Shown: piece after piece, positions 8,498 through 16,300 of the stretch
How the letters are laid out: the number at the start of each line of letters is the position of its first letter
Numbering within the stretch: position 1 is the first letter of the stretch
Assembly (NCBI GenBank): GCA_019155205.2
Contig: JAHNZQ020003150.1
Coordinates: 1,889,911 to 1,917,820 of the forward strand
Direction of reading: 5' to 3'
Origin: Gracilaria vermiculophylla
Lineage: Eukaryota; Rhodophyta; Florideophyceae; Gracilariales; Gracilariaceae
Length of the DNA stretch: 27,910 bases
The notes under the pieces: model-generated
The model's input: the letters and a program-made list of their open reading frames with translations, nothing else
The model's database searches: none
Told to the model about the DNA's origin: nothing
Made by a program: the position numbers and the translations under genes

Positions 8498-8576
8498 TGT
8501 TAGAAAACAGATGAGCTATTTGCGCTATACTCTCTTGTGACACAGGGCGCACAGTTCACCATTTGAACTATCAACA
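8498..8576 (-). repeat. TRIM 5' terminal repeat
   Basis: Identical to 8268-8346. Too short to carry an obvious complete promoter; no clear TATA or poly(A) hexamer is seen. Confidence 0.9.
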
Positions 8577-8581
8577 CTGTT

Positions 8582-8738
8582 TCGATGTTCCTGTTCGTCT
8601 GCTAACAGTACAAATCCATATTCGCACGCAGAAGGACGTGGTCGTCCAGATCCAGATGTGGAATAGAGCGGTGGCGTTCGCCGTAATGCTCATAGCGGGT
8701 GACAGGGGCAGCCAAGTTGTTCGAGCCTGGGATGTGAG
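8582..8738 (-). pseudogene. Gypsy-B integrase C-terminal fragment (cut off by Copia-A)
   Basis: On the minus strand, joining across Copia-A (one GTGAG/CTCAC kept) continues the Gypsy-B integrase: SRRQAL, TSQART, then after a one-base shift RYEHYGERHRS ... LDLDDHVLLRANMDL. This fits the tail in which basic residues precede the D-x-V-L-L beta-barrel strand of Ty3 integrases. A stop follows near 8605. The TRIM then inserts at CTGTT. The fragment is direct evidence that Copia-A inserted into this gene. Confidence 0.6.
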
Positions 8739-9018
8739 AGTTATTGAAGCAAGCAGAAGCTTCATGAACAAGTATACAACTAGAACAATCTGGAAGTTTC
8801 TAGAATATTCTATAGAAGAACACAATCTGCATTTTTATTGGTTATAATAGAAAAGATATAGAACTATACTACGGAGTGTAAATGACGTAAGCCACAATAT
8901 AAGAACGGTCCTAGCACTACGCTTGACGCAAGAAAGAAGTCAAGCCGAGTGTTCAAGATAAAATAAAGATAGCGTTTGCTTAGGTCTATCAAAGCATTGT
9001 ACTGCACAACCTACAGTA
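8739..9018 (+). repeat. Copia-A 5' LTR
   Basis: Aligns with 13342-13625 over its whole length. It contains TATA-like GGTTATAATAG (about 8839) and AATAAA (about 8961). From the target duplication, the ends read AGTTATTG...CTACAGTA, not TG...CA. A canonical TGTTG-like start would lie 4 bases further in. Confidence 0.85.
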
Positions 9019-9020
9019 CA

Positions 9021-9039
9021 TTATCGGCCCAGCCCACGC
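9021..9039 (+). promoter_or_regulatory. Copia-A primer-binding site
   Basis: TTATCGGCCCAGCCCACGC, just inside the LTR, is complementary to the anticodon-arm region of initiator tRNA-Met with about two mismatches, as in classical copia. Confidence 0.75.
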
Positions 9040-9503
9040 ATGAGCTATTTTTCGTCGTTAGTACAACTGTTAAAAAGACAGGCTATCCGGAGTAGCGCGG
9101 AACAACGTCTGGGAAGTTCAGCAAAGTGAAACATCGAGGAATCTACCAACTCGGCCATCAGAACAATTTAGGAATTTTTGAAAATTACTGCACTGTACTC
9201 CGCAGAGAAGACAAAATCGCTCGAAAACCAGAATTTGGCAGAATCCGAAGGAATCAGAACTTTTCAAAAACTCTTGTCCTGAACATCCGAAAATCGTTCA
9301 ATATCGTTCACCACTGAAATAATAGGAATCAGAAAAACCAGGAATTTTTGAAAATTTCTGCATGAGACAGTGAACAAACGTTGAAATTCGTTTCGAACAA
9401 AACTCAAAGAAAATTGCTTTTGTCAATAACTGCACAACGGACAAATAAATTTATTCATTGAAACAACTCGAAAACGTATTAGTGCAACCATAAAAATAGA
9501 GGA
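9040..9503 (+). other. Copia-A leader with a short direct repeat
   Basis: Non-coding region between PBS and gag. AGGAATTTTTGAAAATT followed by (A/T)CTGCA occurs at about 9170-9192 and again at 9340-9362. Two related GGAATCAGAA words lie nearby. There is no gene here; it may hold packaging sequence, which cannot be recognised by eye. Confidence 0.5.
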
Positions 9504-10149
9504 TAGAAGCAAGTTCGATCGAGAAACTAAATGGAGAAAATTATTTTTCGTGGAAATTTCGCGTGACAAATTATCAAAAGAAAAAGGGCTATTGGAAAAC
9601 GGTAAATGGAGAAGAAAACAATGCTGTTGTAAATGAAAAAGCATTGATTGATATTTTTTTATCATTGGACGATAATCAAATAGTATCTGTTGAATACTGT
9701 GAAACTGGAACAAAAGCCTGGGAAATATTATTAGAAGTTTACGAAAATAAAGGTATGGCAAACAAAATGGATATTGCAGAACAATATCAGTCTAAGAAGC
9801 TTCCGGAAGGAGAATCTGCAAAAGAACATATTGAAGAACTGAAACGTTTAAAGACAAGCTACAACAGCTGAGAATACAAAAGTGTAAAAAAAAATACATA
9901 ATGAGACTTTTAAGAAATATACCGAAAAGCTATGAAAGCTTGGTTGTGATATTGGAAAACATCGCAGAAAATATAAGTGTTGAAGAAATACACGCTAGAA
10001 TACTATGTGAAGAATCAAGGAGAAAAAAGGACTCGAACGAAAGTTATGGTACACTTTTACAAGGAAAGTCTCCGTACAAACAAAGGCAGAGCTTCTATTT
10101 CAAATGCCATTACTGCAAGAAAAAAAGATCAAACATTTCCAATCGTTGA
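9504..10149 (+). pseudogene. Copia-A gag
   Basis: LNGENYFSWKFRVTNYQKKK opens the classic copia Gag N-terminus (about 9525 on). Then KALIDIFLSLDDNQIVSVEYC, TGTKAWEILLEVYENKGMAN, and a stop at 9869-9871. After a frameshift, MRLLRNIPKSYESLVVILEN continues (9901 on), ending at the first half of a zinc knuckle (FKCHYCKKK, about 10100). The His/Cys half is lost in another frame. It would form the particle core and bind RNA. It is decayed but clearly homologous throughout. Confidence 0.8.
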
Positions 10150-10219
10150 AAACGCAAAACAGATTAAAATAAACCATCCACCCAGAAAGTTACAGATAAG
10201 AACAGTGGAATATTTTTAA

Positions 10220-10545
10220 TGGCGAATAATGGTCCGACAAAATTATTCGGAGCATGGTACCTAGACTCTGGTGCATCACTTTATATGACAAATGACAAAA
10301 ATCGGTTCACAGAAGATGGTACTCAAAACATTGAACCTATTGCAATAAGGCTCTGAGACGAAAAAACAGTGTACTCTTCTAAGAAAGGAAATGTTGATAT
10401 GGAAATATTACAAAATAGAAAACTGTCACCTATACCAGTCCAAGATGTACTGTATGTGCCAGAAATTGCAAAAAAAAATCTATTGCGTAGACAGATGAAA
10501 CAGGACACAAAATTTATTTCAAGAATAGTTTATGTTCGGTAACAT
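10220..10545 (+). pseudogene. Copia-A aspartic protease
   Basis: GAWYLDSGASLYMTNDKNRF carries the D-S-G-A catalytic loop (Asp 10264-10266) in the copia context W-x-x-D-S-G-A/C-x-x-H/Y-M. LSPIPVQDVLYVPEIAKKNLL matches the downstream V-L-Y-V-P block. A TGA at about 10354-10356 and a later frameshift break it. It processes Gag-Pol in intact relatives. Confidence 0.8.
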
Positions 10546-10619
10546 TTAAATATTCAAAGGAAAAGCTATTTAAAAACAGAAAAGGCAATAGAACGTATAG
10601 CTTTAAAAGCTTCAAGGTT

Positions 10620-11670
10620 AACACAGAGTTAAATTCAGTATATGCAGCCCATTTTACGGAAGCAAATCTATGGCACCCAAGACTTGGACCTCTCGGAAAA
10701 ACTGTTTTAGAACAAATTATTTCTAACAAAACGGCCCACGATCTACCAGAAAAGTTTGAAAAGGAACACAGACGTTCCTGCATAGATAGGATGCGCTATA
10801 GAAAAAATGACTTCAAAATCATTTCACGTCTCAGGAATAATGTTTTCCAATGTAAAAATGGAACTCATGCATACAAACATATGTGGCCCTATGAATACTA
10901 CATCAAAAGGAGGAGAATTGCATCTCATTACTTTTATTGACGACTTCACTTGAAAATCGTTTTTATATTTTTTAAAATCCAAAATGGAAGCTTTGAAGTC
11001 GACAAAAAATTTTGTCAAGATTATAAAAAACCGAGAAGGAAGAACTGCGAAAAGAATTAAAAGTTACCGTGGAGTGTAATACATGTCTAAATCATTTCAA
11101 GATTTTTTAAGTGAACCAACAAGGTCTTACCAGCCTCAAGAGAACGTAATTGAAGAAAGATTGAACAGAACTTCTTGCGAAAAAGCAAGATGTATGTTTT
11201 ATTTGAAAACTATTTCCAAATGGTCCTGCTCAGAAGCAATTCAAACAGCAAATGAAATAAGAAATGTTCTACCAACAAAAATTCTTGAAAATGGTAGTCC
11301 ACATCAAAAATGGTTTGGAAAAAAACCTGATGTCTCTAATTTACGTGTGTTTGGCTGCAAAGCTCATTTTTTATTCCAAATATTCAAAGAAACAAATAGG
11401 ATACAAAACAAAAAGTCTGTACATTCTTTTGGACACGGCAATAAAAATTATCGATTTATGGATAATGCAACAAAAAGATTGATCATAAGTGGAAAAGAAA
11501 AATTTATTGACGATGAAATTGTGGAATCAAAAATCGAAGAAACCAATCTTGATAAGAACGAAGACAGTGAAGAACAAACTTTACTAGAATCCGACAGCAT
11601 GAGCACTTCCAATGGTACAGAAATGGGACAAAATGAAACAGAATTCGAAGAAAATATGCATAAAGATTAA
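10620..11670 (+). pseudogene. Copia-A integrase
   Basis: The zinc domain begins ANLWHPRLGPLG (about 10661) and its Cys pair is eroded (SCIDRMRY). The core follows in another frame: GGELHLITFIDDFT (catalytic-type Asp near 10940), then a stop, FLYFLKSKMEAL. The second Asp region is degenerate (SYRGV, stop). ENVIEERLNRTSCEKARCMF supplies the Glu (about 11150). ANEIRNVLPTKILENGSPHQKWFGKKPDVSNLRVFGCKA completes the typical copia integrase end. From 11083 to 11670 the frame is open and closes with an acidic linker before RT. Confidence 0.8.
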
Positions 11671-11699
11671 CAACATTTAAAAAGAAGCACTAAACTAAG

Positions 11700-12795
11700 A
11701 AAATCGCCGACAGAGCTCATCTACGAACATGCAGAAGCTCAAGAAAATACAAATTTGGGGGCGACTTTGATGCTTACAGACGAAACGGAACCTAAAACTT
11801 TTAAGGAAGCATTATTAGAAAATAATTCAGAATTATGGATAGAAGCTGTGGAGAAAGACATGGAATCTCATTTTAAAAGTGAGACTTGGATCTTGGCTCT
11901 TAAGGTTTCTAACATGCATATTCTACAGCCGATGTGGAATTTTAAAATAAACCCAGAAAGCAAAACTCAAGAACAAGTATTTAAATCCAGACTGGTGTGT
12001 AAAGGATATTAACAAAAACATGGAAACGACTATTTCGAAACATATTCACCTGTGGTAAGAATGGCTTCATTGAGAACATTACGTGCTGTAGCTTTGAAAG
12101 AAAAAATGTTTATGAGGCAACTTGTTGTTCAAACGGCATTATTAAATAGAGAACTTGATGAAGAAACATGAATGAAATAACTGGAAGGATTTGTTGATGT
12201 AAATAATCTTGAGCATGTTTTCAAACTTCAAAATTCAAGTTGTGGCTTGAAATAAGCACCGAGAGCATGCTACAAATCAATTAGTAATGTACTGCCAAGA
12301 ATGAATTTTAAATCATCTTTCGCAGATAATGGAATTTTCTTTGGAATTCTGGAAGGAACGAAAACTTTTATCGCTCTGTATGTTAATGATATTGTCATAA
12401 CCAGTGAATCAGAAGCCGCAATCTCTGCAGTGAAGCAAAAACTATATTATACGTATCAAATGAAATATCTTGGAAACCTTCGAAATCTCCTTGGCATAGA
12501 AATTGATTATCATCGAGGAAAAGGAATATCGACATTTATTCAACAAAACTATGCATCTCAGATTTTAAAATTATCTAATATGGACTTTTGCAAAGGTACC
12601 TTATCAATACCTGGAAGCCAACATAATTTGAAAACCTGCAGAAGAAAAGTTCACAAAAATGAATATTCCTTATCGAGAACTTATAGGATCAATTATGTAT
12701 TTGATACTCGGCACGAGACCAGGTTTGTGTTTTGCCATTGGAATTTTAAATACATTTACAGAACAATACTCAGATATTCACTGGAAAACATGTAA
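11700..12795 (+). pseudogene. Copia-A reverse transcriptase
   Basis: EPKTFKEALLENNSELWIEAVEKDMESH, then WNFKINPE ... FKSRLVCKGY, stop, and NDYFETYSPVVRMASLRTL: the ordered copia RT blocks. FIALYVNDIVITSE is the active-site strand, with Asn at the first Asp of YVDD (12379-12390 encodes YVND). MKYLGNLRNLLGIEIDY follows. Stops at about 12010, 12169, 12178 and 12253 plus a frameshift near 12650 inactivate it. Confidence 0.85.
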
Positions 12796-13335
12796 AAGGG
12801 TTTTATGCTATATACAGAAAACAAAAAACTTTTTTTTTCTATACCGTCGGACTTTGGGCAAAACTTTGAATGTATACAGTGATTCAAGTCGGGGTAATAC
12901 AGATAAGAGAAAATCAATTTCTGGATATGCAACATTTTAAGCAAATTCATTATAATCGTAAAGTAGTAGGAAACGAAATTGTTTGGCACTGTCAACGACA
13001 GAAGCCGAATTAATCCCTCTTAATGAAGCTTTCAAAGAAGGAAAGTGGCTTTAAAAATTACTGAAAGAACTTAAATCAAAATTTAGTCTGCTTTTTACAG
13101 TTTATGTGGACAATCAATCGAAAATGCAACTGTCTAGAAAAGTAGGTGGACACGGAAAATCAAAACAAATTGAAATACATTACTTCTATGTTCAAGAGTG
13201 TTTGGAGAAAAAATTACGTTCGATTGGAATACTGCCCTACAGAAAACATGATTGCGGATATTCTTACGAAACCTTTGACGAAAATCAAACACGAACTGTT
13301 TTCACAAGGTTTGGGACTTCAAGAATTTTCTAATT
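12796..13335 (+). pseudogene. Copia-A RNase H
   Basis: NVYSDSSRGNTDKRKSISGYATF carries the first catalytic Asp block. ALSTTEAELIPLNEAFKEGKWL holds the Glu block and VYVDNQSKMQLSRK the third acidic block. The last reads HGKSKQIEIHYFYVQE and, in the next frame, CPTENMIADILTKPLTKIKHELF. It is broken by stops near 12938 and a frameshift near 13210. It degrades the RNA strand during reverse transcription in intact relatives. AATTGAGGAG just after the end (13332-13341) is the likely polypurine tract. Confidence 0.85.
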
Positions 13336-13341
13336 GAGGAG

Positions 13342-13625
13342 AGTTGTTGTAAAAGCAAATAGAAGCATCATGAACAAAGTATACAATTAGAACGATCTGG
13401 AAGTTTCTAAAAGATTCTAGAGAAGAACACAATCTGCATTTTTATTGGTTATAATAGAAAAGATATAGAATTATACTATATAGTAGAAATGATGTAAGAC
13501 ACTCTATAAGAACGGTCCTAGCACTACGCTTGACGGAAGAGAGAAGTCAAGCCAAGTGTTCAAGATAAAAGAAAGAAAGCGTTTGCTTAATTCTATCAAA
13601 GCATTGTACTGCACAACCTACAATA
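13342..13625 (+). repeat. Copia-A 3' LTR
   Basis: Aligns with 8739-9018. The inner edge follows a purine-rich tract, and the outer edge reads CCTACAATA directly before the GTGAG duplicate (13626-13630). About 24 substitutions and a few small indels separate it from the 5' LTR by hand alignment. Confidence 0.85.
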
Positions 13626-13629
13626 GTGA

Positions 13630-14158
13630 GCGCCTGGCGACGAGAATCGTCGTCGATTGCAGCCTGTTCTATGGCGTTGTCCGGGGCATGAGTTGCCGGC
13701 GAGTGTGAGACGTAGCCAAGACTGACTTTTGAAAGGGGAAAGAAGGGTGCTGCCATGCCGGGAAAATTTGATTTCAAACTCCAGTATTGGAAGCTCGAGA
13801 GGGCACGGATAAGATATTCAGACTGCCCATTTGTCTGAGGGTTGTCAATTGTCGAAATACTGTTCCGAGTGCGTAACAACCGCATGCGTGATCGCCATTA
13901 GTAGGACACAACCTTCGGGCCGCGGTCTGAGATCATTCTGATCGGTGTTTCATACTTGAAATACAAGTGCTTGTTGAAGATTCCGCAACTCTCCTGTGCC
14001 GATGCGGACTTTGAGAATGGGATATACATGGCGCGCTTTAAGAGTTTCTCTACAATCACCAAAATTGCATCCTGACCGTTTCTGGTGCGGAGAAACTCGG
14101 TGAAAAAGTCATAGAAGATGAGCACACAAATGCAGCTTGTGCTCTTCCAGTGAACCAC
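13630..14158 (-). pseudogene. Gypsy-B integrase core
   Basis: IFYDFFTEFLRTRNGQDAIL, then VEKLLKRAMYIPFSKSASA, MISDRGPKVVSY, a stop at 13898, and in the same frame ISTIDNPQTNGQSEYLIRAL. Candidate catalytic residues: Asp (14108-14110), Asp in ISDRG (13925-13927) and Glu in GQSEYL (13817-13819), the D,D,E triad. After Glu the reading continues into the tail cut by Copia-A. One in-frame stop and a degraded tail make it inactive. Confidence 0.8.
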
Positions 14159-14256
14159 TGTAGACGAGGATCTCGTTTAGATACAGTACGAGACAATTTC
14201 CGTTCAAGTGGCGAAGGACGGGGGCGATTAGTCGTTTGAAGGCGGCTGGCGCGTTG
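14125..14256 (-). repeat. Second copy of RT active-site segment (132-bp direct repeat, unit 2)
   Basis: Aligns without gaps to 14388-14519, with about 23 differences. It translates cleanly as NAPAAFKRLIAPVLRHLNG then CLVLYLNEILVYSGSLEEHK, the RT palm around the YxDD site. It runs directly into the integrase core at its lower end. It looks like a recombination junction between two diverged relatives rather than a tandem slip. Confidence 0.85.
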
Positions 14257-15020
14257 CAAGATGGCCCTGCGTGGCGATACCCTTAGAGGGTACGTGAAAG
14301 CCAAGTAATTCCGCTTCGCTGGCACTAAATGCACATTTTCCTAAATTGGAGAACAGCTGATTTTTGCGAAATTCCTCGAACACGCCTCACAAATGCAGTT
14401 TGTGCTCTTCCAATGAGGGACTGTAGACGAGAATTTCATCCAGGTACAGTACGAGACAATGTCCGTTCAAGTAGCAAAGGACAGAGGAAATGAGTCTTGA
14501 GAAGACGGCTGGCGCGTTGGGGAGTCCAAAGTATAGAATGCGCCACTTAAAAAAATCCAAATCGGTTCTTTTTGCTGTTTCACGTCAGTCTCTATTTTTG
14601 ATGGCCATTTGGTGGTAGGCACGCACTTATTCGATTTGAGAGAAGAACTTTGCGCCCATAATCTGATTCAATGCTTCATCAATGAGAGGAAGTAGTGTGG
14701 AGTCCGCGAAGGTTATGCGCATTAGGCCGCGATATTCACAGACCATACGGAGCTCGCCGGATTTCTTTTTCACTAAGAAGACGGGTGCTTCGTACGGAGA
14801 GGCTGAATGACGGAAGAGGCCTTTTCGGAGTAGGGCATCCAATATGTTGCGGAGGACGAGGAGTTACTGTGCAGAGAGCTGGATGACTGGTCGCACATGG
14901 GGCCGTTAATCGCCGCTGACTTTGATTTCAAATTCGAACTCGAGAGATGGCCACAGAGCATCGGGAAGTTCTTCTCGAAATACTTCTTGAAACTCGTCCT
15001 CCACTGTCGTTAGATCAGGG
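14257..15020 (-). pseudogene. Gypsy-B reverse transcriptase
   Basis: EDEFQEVFREELPDALWPSL, LLRKGLFRHSASPYEAPVFLVKKKSGELRM, FADSTLLPLIDEALNQIMGAKFFSQIE, then YHQMAIKNRD, FKWRILYFGLPNAPAVFSRL and CLVLYLDEILVYSPSLEEHK: the ordered Ty3 RT blocks. FSNLGKCAFSASEAELLGF follows. Stops occur near 14911, 14875, 14624, 14585 and 14391. The active-site box reads YLDE (about 14430), not YLDD, and the duplicated copy also has Glu there. The product would copy element RNA; it is not functional as read. Confidence 0.85.
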
Positions 15021-15058
15021 TGGTGGTTAACTGTGGAAGCCGGGCTGAGACGAATAGT

Positions 15059-15517
15059 TTACAAATCACAGGATCGCTTCTTGACCGACCGGTGCAGTCG
15101 TTTGAAGGATATTGTAGTTATCATGTCCGTGTTCGACTGCGTGTCCGGAGACACGGAGCGACGAGAGAGGATGCTAAAGCTCGATACATCGGCACTCTTG
15201 ATGGAGAGCGAGTGTAAAGACCATTCGATGATTGGTAGTGTCTGGCGGAGCCATTGACGGGCTACCGATATCAAGGGTAGGTTATTGTTGTGCTCCTTCA
15301 TCATGATTACATACGTCAGTATCGATGTGCAGCAATCTTTCATGGATATATTTGCTTCTGATTCCACTAAAATTGGGGTGGTGGCGCTGTTTATGAGTTC
15401 AATTCGGCAGAAGCGCGAGGGTTTGAGAGCGAGATTACACAATTTAGTAGCAGCCGGGAAGAAAAAGATGTGAGAAATGTCAGGATCGAGATGAAAAGTG
15501 ACGATGTGGCTATGCAA
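15059..15517 (-). pseudogene. Gypsy-B protease region
   Basis: An open frame of about 150 residues. NNLPLISVARQWLRQTLPIIEWSLHSLSIK is the recognisable part: in Ty3 proteases the G-x-x-W-L-x-x-x-N-P-x-I-x-W block ends the retropepsin fold. The D-S/T-G active site upstream is not identifiable, so the N-terminal half is degraded or replaced. Position directly upstream of RT supports the call. Confidence 0.5.
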
Positions 15518-15689
15518 AGTAGCTTCGTACAGAATTTCTGCCTAACGGCACACATCCACCGCTGAAAGTGTAAGAGTAGTGGTGTGGGATACATGTGCGG
15601 TGTCTCGCAAAGAAGGGGGGTGGAAAGAAGAAGAGGTTTGGGGAGCCACACCAATGTGCGGCGGCTTTTTATTTCCACCCACAGTTGCT

Positions 15690-15850
15690 TTTCACTCGAC
15701 ACATGCACTAGGCGTTTTTGTCAGGGGTGGGTCGGGTCACTCAGTGAATGCTGGCCACAGCGCATACACCGAGAATGAGCCCGACAAATGCGGTTGTTGT
15801 TTTCATTGAACATCTCTGCTGCTACGCACTGGGGCGCATGAGCGTTCTTA
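15690..15850 (-). pseudogene. Possible Gypsy-B Gag zinc-knuckle remnant
   Basis: Minus strand: AHAPQCVAAEMFNENNNRIC then RCMRCGQHSLSDPTHP, which has the C-x2-C-G-x-H start of a CCHC knuckle but lacks the last Cys. Position upstream of protease is right for gag. It is short and degenerate. Confidence 0.3.
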
Positions 15851-16300
15851 TTGGTGTCAGTGGGGCTTAGGAGGTTCGATGAACTCGTTCCAAAGCTACA
15901 GTCCTGGGGGTTACGGCGGTCCCTGTGTTGATATCAGACAGGCTGGGCAGAAGCGCTGGACGTCTTGTTACGACATTTATCTGCCGTATGGACCGTAAAG
16001 ACAAGGTTTAGGGCTCGTTTTAGATCAAGAAAGGTTTTCGTGGGGTAACACGCAGATGATTTGAATATTTAGGACATCGGGAGGGACCATTGAAGAAAGA
16101 TATAGGCCTAAGAATGCGACGTTTGGCAGTTCTTCACGATGTGGATGATCCGAGTAAGAACGTCTTCCTTCGAATTTTGAAGACGAAATCGGACAAGTTT
16201 CAAGCGTGCCTCTGCCAGATTGTGTGCCGAATACAAAGGCCTTCAGTAGCCCTGCTTCGGGAGGTTATAAGGACCTAAAAGTTGTTCCATGGCGTTTAGT

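Larger units (their letters stand above)
8268..8576 (-). mobile_element. TRIM-like miniature LTR element, 309 bp
   Basis: Two identical 79-bp direct repeats (8268-8346 and 8498-8576) enclose 151 bp. Each begins TGTTAG and ends TCAACA on the plus strand (TGTTGATAG...CTAACA on the minus). The element is bounded by a perfect 5-bp target duplication, CTGTT at 8263-8267 and 8577-8581. On the minus strand the 5' repeat is followed directly by GTTTATGGGCCCAGC, an initiator tRNA-Met anticodon-arm complement, and the 3' repeat is preceded by a purine tract (GGGCGAGGGGGC). These are the hallmarks of a terminal-repeat retrotransposon in miniature. It has no coding frame. Repeat identity implies a recent insertion compared with its decayed neighbours. 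Confidence 0.9.
8739..13625 (+). mobile_element. Copia-A: AT-rich Ty1/copia LTR retrotransposon, decayed
   Basis: About 280-bp LTRs flank gag, protease, integrase, RT and RNase H in copia order on the plus strand. The 5-bp direct repeat GTGAG occurs at 8734-8738 and 13626-13630, and the interrupted Gypsy-B integrase resumes on both sides, fixing the insertion point. Coding blocks carry many stops and frameshifts. The LTRs differ at roughly 9% of positions with a few indels, so the insertion is old. Base composition is visibly much more AT-rich than all neighbours, including the elements it sits in. Family likeness is to insect-type copia. Confidence 0.9.
13626..16300 (-). mobile_element. Gypsy-B: decayed Ty3/gypsy element, chimeric
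   Basis: On the minus strand the order is gag remnant (low confidence), protease, RT, a second RT active-site segment, then integrase. The integrase is interrupted by Copia-A at 13626 and resumes at 8738. RT before integrase is the Ty3 order. RNase H and the integrase zinc domain, which should lie between RT and the integrase core, are missing: the second RT copy joins the core directly. No LTR was recognised. The upper boundary is a guess; homology is clear only to about 15520. Confidence 0.75.

Noticed and set aside
9170..9362. CRISPR-like or tandem array from repeated AGGAATTTTTGAAAATT
   Set aside because: Only two copies, 170 bp apart, in an AT-rich retroelement leader of a eukaryote.
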